NCBI RefSeq assembly: GCF_000218685.1
Contig: NW_006763290.1
Location: 4,366,908 to 4,430,907 of the forward strand
Length of the DNA: 64,000 nucleotides
From: Serpula lacrymans var. lacrymans S7.9
Lineage: Eukaryota > Basidiomycota > Agaricomycetes > Boletales > Serpulaceae
Reading direction: 5' to 3'
The first letter of the stretch is position 1; the number at the start of each line of letters is the position of its first letter. This document shows, piece by piece, positions 55,540 through 64,000 of this stretch. The notes beneath the pieces were generated by a model that did no database searches, was not told the DNA's origin, and was given only the letters and a program-made list of their open reading frames with translations. Position numbers and translations under genes: made by a program.

Positions 55540-56600
55540 TGTAGCAGCAAGATCAAATGATGGCTGTATCAAACCATAAAGGGGGCATATGGTACTGTTG
55601 TCTCATATGTGTGTGACCTATATGGCTGTATCAAACCATACAGTTATATGGTATTGTTGTCTCATATGTCAGTGACCTATATGGCTGTATCTAACTATAT
55701 AGGTAGTATATGGTGGCACCATACTATATGTAGGTTACCCATATGGCTGTATCTAACCATACAGTTAGTATATGGTGCAGCCATACTATATGTAATTTGT
55801 CCATATGGTGGTATTGAACCATATAGCTGGTATATGGTATTGTTATCTCATATGTGAGTGACCTATATGGCTGTATCAAACCATACAGTTAGTATATGGT
55901 GCGGCCATACCTTATGTAATTTGTCCATATGGTGGTATTGAACCATATAGCTGGTATATGGTATTGTTGTCTCATATGTGAGTGACCCATATGGCTGTAT
56001 CCAACCGTACAGTTAGTATATGGTGCGGCCATACCATATGTAATTTGTCCATATGGCGGTATCAAACCATATAGGAAGTATATGGGATTTTTGTCTCAAA
56101 TGTGAGTGACCCTATATGGCTGTATCAAACCATAGTGATATATGGTGGGGCCATACCTTATGTATGTTGCCCATATGACTGCATCAAGCCATACAGGTAA
56201 TATATAGTGGTACCATATATATGTTTTTGACATGGGTAGCCAGAACCATATGAGTAGTACATAGTATTGTTGTCTCATATGCAAGTGGCCTATACGGCTG
56301 TGTCAAACCATACAGGCATTATATAGTGGTGCCATATGATATATATATGTTTGCCATATGGCTAGAGAGGGCCATACTGGCAATATATGGTTCTGTTGTC
56401 TTATATGTGAATGGCATATATGGCTATATCAAACCATACAGTTAGTATATGGTACTGTTGTCTCATATTGAAGTGGCCTACATGGCTATATCACACCATG
56501 TAGGGAATATATGGTACTGTTATCCCATATGTGAGTAGTCATACTGATATTATATGGTATTGACATCTGATATGCATGTTTCTTAATATGGCTATCCAGA
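55540..56600. repeat. ATATGG-rich satellite, about 62 bp unit with 124 bp higher-order repeat
   Basis: About 17 degenerate units of 58-64 bp, each with (C)CATATGGC and AACCATA(C/T)A. In the middle, two variants alternate, giving near-identical 124 bp dimers starting at 55799, 55923 and 56047. Units decay toward both edges. Each unit contains one or two CATATG palindromes, so the strand could form many small hairpins. No open frame of interest. Confidence 0.93.
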
Positions 56601-56750
56601 TCTATGAAATACCATGGGTTGCTTATCACCTTGTTTTATCACCCGAAAATTAATTATTATCCACATGTGAGGTTGCATTTCTCATAAACTGGTGTTTTCC
56701 CCTACAAAAGTAGTTGCACGTTCAGTTGAAAATTGTCTAGGATACCCAGT

Positions 56751-56790
56751 GTAATTTCAGGTACCGGTTTATCGATCTGAATTCAGCTGT
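56751..56790 (+). repeat. Left arm of a 40 bp inverted repeat flanking LSG1
   Basis: The 40 bp from GTAATTTCAG through GTACCGGTTTATC to CAGCTGT recur inverted at 59755-59794 with two differences. The arm lies about 160 bp before the LSG1 start codon. Confidence 0.9.
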
Positions 56791-56951
56791 CAAAGCGTGA
56801 GATAAATTTAGCGGTGCAGAGTCGGGGATTCCAATCTTATCCTCATCATCACTTCTCAAAGCGAGTCTTATAACTTTCAACGCTCCAGAGAACACTGTCA
56901 TATAGGGATCCAGTGTTCTTTTATCACAAGAGCTCGACTGTAGCTCGCACA

Positions 56952-59431
56952 ATGGTACGTAGTTCGTGTGATTTAGTAAATACTTTTGCTTTTGCTCACC
57001 TCAAACTTCGTTGAAGGCGCCCAAACAGAGAGCTGGCCAAAATCCTTCAGGTCTAGGGAGAGCGATTATCAATAAAAAAGTCAAAGATGCCCGCCAGCAG
57101 CAAGAGTCAAGCCTCGTATGTGCTCATTTCTCCGTCGGATGTGGACTATGATTTACTGTAAGGCTGCTTAACAGTACACAACAGAAATCGATAACACCAT
57201 TCGGCTGAAATCCGTCACTCAGGAAAAGGATCTGGATGAGTTCTTGAATACAGCTCAACTGGCGGGAACAGAGTTTACAGCTGGTGTGTTATGATATATA
57301 GGTTCGTTACCCGTTTGGTATTCACCTTACTTCCAGAAAAGCGCAATGTGAAAATCATACAATCGCCAGTTGGACCGACGCATAATCCATACCTCCTTAG
57401 TGATCAAGAAGAAGAAATCACTCTTCAAAAACATCAAGCCAACAAGCAACGGCTCAGAGTACCAAGAAGACCACCGTGGACGAAGGCCATGACAATGGCT
57501 CAGCTAGAACGCCAAGAAAAGGATTCATTTCTAGAGTGGCGGAGAGGTCTTGCTGAGTGTGTCGCTTTTCATGTGTTGGCTATTGGACGTCACAGTTAAA
57601 ACGATGTTCTTCTAGGCTTCAAGAACAAGAGAAATTCCTTCTCACGCCGTTCGAAAGGAATTTGGAAGTTTGGCGCCAACTGTGGCGTGTAGTTGAGCGC
57701 TCCCATCTAGTTATCCAGATCGTCGATGCTCGTAACCCATTGAGATTCCGTTGCGAGGATCTTGAGGCGTATGTGAAAGATATAGAGGGACCTGAAGGTG
57801 AAAAGGGAACTGGAGGGAATAAAAGGAAGAGCCTTCTGTTGATCAATAAGGCGGATCTCTTAACTGTCCAACAGAGGCAAGTACGGACTCATTTTCAACC
57901 TTCTTTTGTAGAGATTTGTGGCATCGTACCGCGAAAAGCTAACCATTTTTCCTGTTTTCAATGTCACAGGCGTCATTGGGCCGATTTCTTTGACAAGCAA
58001 GGGGTTCAGTTTACCTTCTTCTCTGCTGCCAATGCTGTAGCCATACAAGAAGCACGGAGGAATGCACTAGCTGAAGCTGAAGCAAAGCTTTCACCTGAAG
58101 AATCATTCGGATCAGAATCAGAGTCGGACAATCCACCAACACCCAGCGCTGAAAGTAGCGATAGTGAAGATATATACAATAGCGCAATACAAGATGAAGG
58201 TTCACAGTCCCTTGGCGACGAAACAGAGGATGAGTATCCTAACGTTTTAACCGAAGACGATCCACTGGATGGGCAAGATCCTCGCATTCGGGTCCTATCA
58301 GTGATGGAATTAGAAGATCTCTTTGTCACTGTTTCGCCTGACCTCGATGGTATGTGTATGGTATATGTGTAGCTTGTATTTGAAGGAAGCCTGATTTATA
58401 TTTATGTTGAAGCGTTTAGGGATTCCTCCGGAAATCGTCCGACTAAGCTGGTTGTCGGACTTGTTGGTTACCCAAATGTTGGGAAATCTTCTACGATCAA
58501 TGCTCTTGTAGGTGAGAAGAAAGTTAGCGTGTCCTCGACTCCCGGGAAAACCAAACACTTCCAAACTATACACTTATCGCCTACCATCGTACTTTGTGAT
58601 TGTCCCGGCTTGGTGTTTCCTCAGTTCACGACAACGAAGGCAGCGCTTGTCTGTGATGGGGTTTTACCGATTGATCAAATGAGAGAATACAGTGGCCCTA
58701 CTTCACTTGTGGTGAAAAGACTACCGATAGAAGTACTTGAAGCGACGTATGGTCTGAATGTGAAAATAAGAGGGGCAGACGAGGTTGGTGATGTGAATGT
58801 CACAGCCGAGGACTTTCTGATATCATATGCCAGTAAGCAATATGGTTTTTTATCATTTCGGGATGCCCTGACCACGTGAATTGCTCCAGTTGCTAGGGGT
58901 TTTATGCGCTCAGGACAAGGCAACCCGGACGAAGCGAGAGCTGCACGGTATATTCTAAAAGACTATGTGAATGCAAAGCTGCTTTTCTGTCACCCACCCC
59001 CGGGAGTAACAGAAAAATTGTTCAATGGGCGCACACATGAGCTAGCGCTCCTCCGAGCATCCAGCAAAAAGCGAGCTCCGGAGACGAGGGTTGCCAAAAA
59101 TTCTGATACTTTTGTACCGCCGAATTCTAGCAGCACTCTCGCTACTAAAGATCGAGGCAATAAATCACAAAGGCTTGATATGGAGTTCTTCACTAACAGC
59201 TCCAACTTATCCTTTCGTCCTTTCGTTCAGGGTTCAATTCGAGATGGGCAAGAATTCTCTAGGGAACGAATATATCCGCATCAGAACATTCTCGCCAGTG
59301 ATGGGACCCCACTCGGCGAGCGGAATGCAAGGATTGCTACAGTGTTAGTCAATGAGGGTGATATTGGATCGAAGAAGCATCACAAGAAAAATAAACGTAT
59401 CAAACAGAGAAGTGGGAGAGGATATGATTGA
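56952..59431 (+). CDS. LSG1: LSG1, cytoplasmic large-subunit GTPase (60S ribosome maturation)
   Basis: Circularly permuted GTPase that acts in the cytoplasm to release the export adaptor Nmd3 from pre-60S subunits. Exon 1 is just the ATG (56952-56954), followed by an intron to 57016. Exon 2 has KQRAGQNPSGLGRAIINKK. Exon 3 starts at 57175 (YTTEIDNTIRL, EFLNTAQLAGTEFTA). The motif order is G4 NKADLL (57846-57863), G5-like FFSA (58018-58029), a long acidic insert (58080-58260), G1 GYPNVGKSS (about 58468-58494) and G3 DCPG (about 58600), as in LSG1. The C-terminus has RGFMRSGQGNPDEARAARYILKDYV and ends KKHHKKNKRIKQRSGRGYD with a Lys-rich tail. All GTP-binding motifs are intact. An intron at 58822-58886 fits GT-AG. 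The segment 57877-57969 is probably an intron with a GC donor. Confidence 0.95.
57877..57969 (+). other. Probable GC-AG intron in LSG1, 93 nt, stop-free
   Basis: Starts GCAAGT after CAGAG and ends CACAG before GCGTCATTGG. Removing it joins TVQQR to RHWADFF, the usual LSG1 spacing after NKADLL. It is 93 nt (a multiple of three) and has no stop in frame, so retained transcripts would still be open. Confidence 0.65.
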
Positions 59432-59754
59432 GTGCCCATGTAACTTATGTACAGTATTCCACCGGCGCTTGTGCCAATGCGTCACAGCGCTCGATTTCGC
59501 ACCACGAGACCTTGAAAGGGTCTCAAACAAACTAGTAAAAGCCCTAGACTTGTATAGTCAACGGTCGTTATGTTTGCATTCCGCGATCTCAAGTTCGACT
59601 TATTTTTGTCTGAAATATTGCTAACCCCCAGTCAGAAATACAAAAATAGAACATGAAAATGATGTGAGCTCGGATCACCTGACCACATTTACAGATCCAT
59701 ACCATTGTAGATAGATTATTTCAATCCATAACTATATTCACGATATTTAAAGAT
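59432..59754. terminator. LSG1 3' region
   Basis: Follows the TGA at 59429-59431. A plus-strand frame is open for part of it but has no motif. AT-rich stretches near 59580-59650 may hold 3' processing signals. No other feature seen. Confidence 0.3.
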
Positions 59755-59794
59755 ACAGCTGAATTCAGATTGATAAACCGGTACTTGAAATTAC
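59755..59794 (-). repeat. Right arm of the inverted repeat flanking LSG1
   Basis: ACAGCTGAATTCAG ... AAACCGGTAC ... GAAATTAC, the inverse of 56751-56790 with two mismatches over 40 bp. It starts 324 bp after the LSG1 stop. Confidence 0.9.
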
Positions 59795-59883
59795 ATATAC
59801 AGTGGGGTTGGACAGAGTGTGAAATTTTTCACAGTGCCGATGAGCGGCATGTAGGCTGTCAGAGTCTAACCTTGAGGACAACA

Positions 59884-60090
59884 TGAGGCACCACATCCAC
59901 AAAGAACGCAAGGCCATCACCCTTGACCTCCATTGACACAGTATCCCCGACCATCAAACATTATGTTACCTAGGGATCAGCGAGAGGACTGTGAGGAGGA
60001 TCTGACAAACATACCAACAAACTGGAGAACTTGAGAGAATACCTGTTTGCCCTTAGAGGGCTGCATAGAAAGGCAGCCTGATATGCAGAC
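59884..60090 (+). pseudogene. Fragment of a Tc1/IS630-type transposase N-terminus
   Basis: Reads MRHHIHKERKAITLDLH, then, past a frame change, LCYLGISERTVRRI and QTYQQTGELERIPV. This matches the helix-turn-helix N-terminus seen in IS630/Tc1-type transposases of basidiomycetes. No catalytic part follows. Confidence 0.45.
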
Positions 60091-60496
60091 TCCAAACCAG
60101 TTGACAGATGTGTGTATATGCTACATCCTAGTGCTTAGTGATTATATAATCTGATTGTATAATTATCCAAAAATTTACCAAAACTTGAGTTGAGCATAAC
60201 ACACATGGCCGACTGGCACAACTTGTAGTGGTGCCAGATTTGGCCCTATTTGCCCCTCCGCTCCTTCCACTCAAATCAAGCAGGTCGTGACCAACATCCG
60301 GGGAACGTCAATCAGAGTTGTAAAAATAGAAAACAATTTGAATATAATGTACCTAAGCGATCTGGATTTTGCCACGAGTGAAATGGGCTGTGAGTGAGCT
60401 GCAAGGATACAGTGTTGTGTAAGGAATGTAAAACACAATCATAGCAACATATATAAGGACCTGACTGCCCTATGCTAACCTAAGAACACCACCACA
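60091..60496. other. No gene recognised; upstream region of the DUF6589-like gene
   Basis: AT-rich, with ATATATAAGGACC about 45 bp before the ATG at 60497 (TATA-like, 60450-60462) and CACCACCACA just before the start. This looks like the promoter and leader of the downstream gene. The similar ATATAAGG before the ATG at 12393 (about 12345) is probably coincidental. Confidence 0.4.
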
Positions 60497-63178
60497 ATGC
60501 CAGGAAACAGTACTGCAAGTTGGTTAAGTAACATTATAGCATGTCTACAACAGAATGAACTCACACTTTCAGGAGTGATCCAAGGAGTTTTAAAGAGCAA
60601 CAAACCTAGTCACAAAACAGCCCGGGAGTTGCTTTTACGCAATGCACAAAGGATATGTACTGTTCTACACAAGCAGTCGGCCGCTCACCAGTCAGTATTT
60701 TCATGGGCATTTGGGCTTGTTAGTGGGGTGTTGTGCAAGAAGGTTGAAGAACTGAGCCAAGAGCAACACGACCTTCACTTCAAGGCAAACACTGCGACCA
60801 CAGAACAGCTAGACAATACTTTCTTGTCAGTATTAGGAACAAAAATGAAAGATATAGCACTGCACCTTTGGATTGTTGTACAAAGGCTTCTCAAAGGTCC
60901 CAATGATCGGCACGTGAAACTGAGACAAAACAATGATGAAATGCTGGTAGGCTTTGCACCGCTGGTGGAGAATGACCTTGGCAAACTAGGTGGTACCAAG
61001 GAGCTTGCAAGAGACAGCGAGCATGATGAAGAGAGCCCTATGAAAAAAAGCCAGAAGCAAGCAGGGGCAAGAAATGCTGCACTGCTGATGATTGTGAGTG
61101 AATTGTCACTAGGCTGTTGACAACTAGTAACCATAGCTAGAAATGGTTATTTGCATTATTATCTTCCTTCAAAGCTTGAACAAAAGATGTAATTACCTTC
61201 AACTTCAAGCAATACTAGGAATATTTTATCACTCGACGTCCGTTCCTGAGAAAGTCATTGAAACCCTCGCTCACGCTGGCCTATCTGTCAGCCTATCATC
61301 CATCTACCAAGCTATAGTATCCCTCTCAAAGGACACCTCTTCACAAATGAAAAAGGCCCTTCATTCACTGTGCACTGCGATTGCGTACAACAATTTTGAC
61401 ATTGACTTCAAAACAGCCCAACCAACTGTTGAGAAAAGTGGAAGCTTTGTTAGTGCAACCTCTGCGACAGCTATTTCCCTTTTTGGCGTGCAGGATCCTG
61501 TGCCTCTGTGTTGTTCAGCTCAACTCTAGCAGTGTGATCCCAGAAATCTGTCACCTTTGTCTTTCCCACTGATGAATGACAACAGACTTATGCTTGCATT
61601 CCACAAAGAGGACACTTACAGCCACAAAACTCATCCTGAAAGACTTAGTCCTTGCTATGAAGCTTTTGCGTGGCATGTTTGAGATATTCTTGTACACCGA
61701 AGCAGCTTTTTTGAGCACTTCAAGGACATTCCTGGCAAACCAGAAGCGGTCAAAAAAATACCTGTACACGAAACAAATCAGATCCCATTCTGAGCAATGA
61801 ATATAAAGCAGTCAACAGTGGATGGGAATGTAGAAGTCCTAGAGAACTTACTTAGGCAGGGAGGCATTGGTGACAAAAATGACAAAGATTTTGATGAAGA
61901 CCATGACATTGACATGTCTGAAAACATTCTTCTCGTACATGGAGACCTCCTGATGAAGGAACAAGTGGATTCAGTGCAAGATACGAGGAGAATAGAAGAA
62001 ACACCTCAAAATTGCTTTCAGTATATCATTTTCATCCCTGGACTATTCCACTATAAGATGGCATGTGCATGCACTATGATGTACTTACATAAATCCAAAG
62101 GCATGGAGGGACAACGAGAACAGCCTCTTCCAGAGCGTAGGCATCCTCCGACCAAACAAAACAGGTAAAATTGTGACTAAGCCTGGATTTTGCCGCATGT
62201 ATGATGTTATACACCATGACTTGTGGGCCTCAATACTCAACTGTTGGCGCATAGAAGCACGGAGCTGCAATCAGGAGTGGACAATATTGGAGATGTTTGC
62301 GAGGGGTCAGCCAACCTGGGACCTAGTAATGGAGATGTTGCAAGAGATTGTGAAGAAAAACATTGCAGGATCGGATAAGATCAGTGTAGGCCGCAAAAGA
62401 CCTGATGTTGAGCGAGGCAAAAACTTTGAGAACCAGACCTTGTGCAACCGTGATGAATTGCTATATGTCGACCTCTGCCAGGCGATGAATGCAGGTGATA
62501 TTGGGAGAGTTGAGACATTGTTCCTTCCATGGATCTATCATGTCAAAGCTACAGGAAAATATAAGTATGCTTCACAAATGATGCGCTTTGTCACGAACCT
62601 TCGAAGAAATTATCCACCATCTGTAAGGTAGTCTTTTATCCTTGATTTGTTTTGCATCAGGAGCTGATGATCTAATAGTAGGATAATTAGAATGAACTTA
62701 CTCTGCAACCCGACAGGTAAGGTGGATGCATTCCGTGCCATGGATTGGCTAGTAGAAAGAAACAACCTGTACACAAAGGTCAGTAAAGCTCTTGCTGTTC
62801 TAACATCCTGTCCTTAACAAGAAAAACAAGGTTGAATTTGCAGAATCTGGGCCGAATCATACTATTGATCACATTATAAAAGAATCTCCTCTAATTAAAG
62901 TTTACCGATACTGCCACACAGTAATTGAGAATGTGTTCTACCTTCAGCACTGCACAATCTGACACGCCCCACCTGACATGACAAAAACCATTCAAAAATT
63001 AGCTGTACACATGAAAGAAAAAAAAGACTCACTCTTTCATACCAGGCCAAACAGCACAGAGTGTTATTAACAATCAATTAGCAGTGGGTATGAGTTTGAT
63101 GCACAGGACAAAAGTTGAGGAGGAGGAAGAGCCCAAAAACAACGTCGAATTAGAAGCTGAAGACTTGTATGAGGAATG
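60497..63178 (+). pseudogene. DUF6589-family protein gene, degenerate
   Basis: Begins MPGNSTASWLSNIIACLQQNE. Blocks in order: KTARELLLRNAQRICTVLHKQ; after an intron (61099-61186) NYLQLQAILGIFYHSTSVPEKVIETL, SVSLSSIYQAIVSLSKDT, IAYNNFDIDFKTAQPTVEKSG; then NIKQSTVDGNVEVLENLLRQGGIGDKND, LLVHGDLLMKEQVDSVQD, YIIFIPGLFHYKMACA, VTKPGFCRMYDVIHHD, AMNAGDIGRVETLFLPWIYHVKATGKYKY, NPTGKVDAFRAMDWLVERNNLYTK and IIKESPLIKVYRYCHTVIE, ending ELEAEDLYEE at 63178. This is the block order of the Agaricomycete DUF6589 family, found in many copies with transposon neighbours; function unknown. Frame breaks near 61530, 61800 and 62165 that no intron explains indicate decay. Confidence 0.75.
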
Positions 63179-63195
63179 ACTTACCAATGCAGTAG

Positions 63196-64000
63196 TTAGT
63201 TTGTACTAGGAGCAACATTCTGAATGTTTTTCTTGGAGCGAGCTGGCTTGGCAATGTATTTTGGACAGGAACAGTTTGACGCTGGAAAAATTGTTGTGAA
63301 AACAAAGAAAAGGAATAAATAAATGACCTACCAATGTGGCCAACGGCACCACAAGATCTGCATGAGTACGGACACTTCTAATTAGCCATGATAACATCAT
63401 TGCCCATTGGTAGGACATTAGGCATCTTTACAGGGCCTAAAACTGAGGTAGTGGATGTTGATGTGGAAGCAAGTGCAGGGACAACTACATTGATTGAATT
63501 GATAGTGTCAATCAACGACAATCCTGATCTTGAGTCAATCAGTAATGCACATGAGCTTGTATTGATTGTGCTGATCAATGATGTTTCTGGACTTGTGTGT
63601 GATCTAGAAGGTGGAGTTGCACGTGGGGGCAGATAGTGTGAATGAGCAATAGCAATTATGGCAGGCCCATACAACTCTGCATAACACCAGTTTGTTTGCT
63701 CCTGAAGAGCGGTCACACTGATTAGCTTCTGGAAACAAGCCAGCACCACAACTCTAGCCAACAAATCATCAGGCATGATGCACTGAGCGCCAAAGATATT
63801 GTCTCCTTCAAGTCCCTCCTCCACCATTTGCTGCTTGCACCACTTTTTCAGGCTGGCTGTGAGATCACTGTCTGGCATAGATACGTCGCTGTCCTTCAGT
63901 TTGAATTTTCTCTTTGATTGTTTTGATACTGGCTCTGGAGTATTTGGTTGAACTAACAAGAACAAGGATGGGTTACAAGTGTCACAACAAAGGCATGACA
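63196..64000 (-). pseudogene. CCHC zinc-knuckle protein gene, partner of the DUF6589-like gene, runs off the window
   Basis: Minus-strand exon 63953-63378 reads VSKQSKRKFKLKDSDVSMPD, SLKKWCKQQMVEEGLEGDN, LLARVVVLACFQKLI and a Ser/Thr-rich part, then a TAG after DVIMAN. In the same frame it goes on KCPYSCRSCGAVGHI, and after a GT-AG intron ASNCSCPKYIAKPARSKKN to TAA at 63196-63198, giving a knuckle C-x2-C-x4-H-x4-C. The TAG inside the frame suggests decay. Upstream, an intron acceptor TTCTTGTTAG at 63954 means the 5' exons lie beyond the window. It converges on the DUF6589-like gene, 17 bp apart, an arrangement that suggests one mobile unit. Confidence 0.6.

Noticed and set aside
55609..56284. 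Open frames over the satellite (YMVLLSHMSVTYMA-type repeats)
   Set aside because: They arise because the 62 bp units lack stops in some frames; no start context, no conservation across units and both strands give similar frames.

Overview
This 64 kb window looks like a repeat-rich chromosome segment of an Agaricomycete (mushroom-forming basidiomycete). The evidence is short GT-AG introns of about 45-65 bases and a set of transposon gene types typical of that class: KDZ-like, Plavaka-like, Ulp1-bearing, DUF6589-like and DUF6532-like. Only two ordinary single-copy host genes are visible: a Mit1/CHD-type chromatin remodeler (minus strand, 18.0-24.6 kb) and the ribosome-export GTPase LSG1 (plus strand, 56.95-59.43 kb). 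Species and genus cannot be read from the sequence alone.

Layout. 1.9-4.0 kb: a DUF6532-like gene cut by a solo LTR. 4.2-9.35 kb: two truncated Ty1/copia elements in series on the minus strand, with LTR and leader; the second carries a 229 bp insert with a tRNA-like core. 9.35-12.3 kb: a Tc1/mariner element hit by LTRs. 12.4-14.1 kb: an unassigned multi-exon gene. 14.3-17.5 kb: a pseudo-tRNA repeat and a dead PIF/Harbinger element with its minus-strand partner gene. 18.0-24.6 kb: Mit1-like gene. 25-31 kb: a helicase fragment and a second copia element riddled with solo LTRs. 31-37.5 kb: a large decayed transposon encoding an Ulp1-like peptidase and a zinc-finger/transposase-like protein. 37.7-40.3 kb: Plavaka-like transposase. 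40.8-43.2 kb: accessory gene with an LTR inside. 46.4-50 kb: KDZ-like transposase with an LTR inside. 50-55.5 kb: unassigned open frames. 55.5-56.6 kb: an ATATGG-rich satellite. 56.7-59.8 kb: LSG1 between the arms of a 40 bp inverted repeat. 60.5-64 kb: a DUF6589-like gene and a converging CCHC zinc-knuckle gene.

The strongest signal is the LTR landscape. Sixteen LTR copies of two families can be delimited to the base. Eleven have perfect 5 bp target duplications and two more have one mismatch. Nearly all lie inside other transposons, and removing the LTR plus one duplication rejoins the host reading frame in several cases. No full-length LTR element is present, so LTR-LTR recombination has apparently removed the internal parts. 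The host genes are untouched except for an apparent one-base frameshift near the end of the remodeler.
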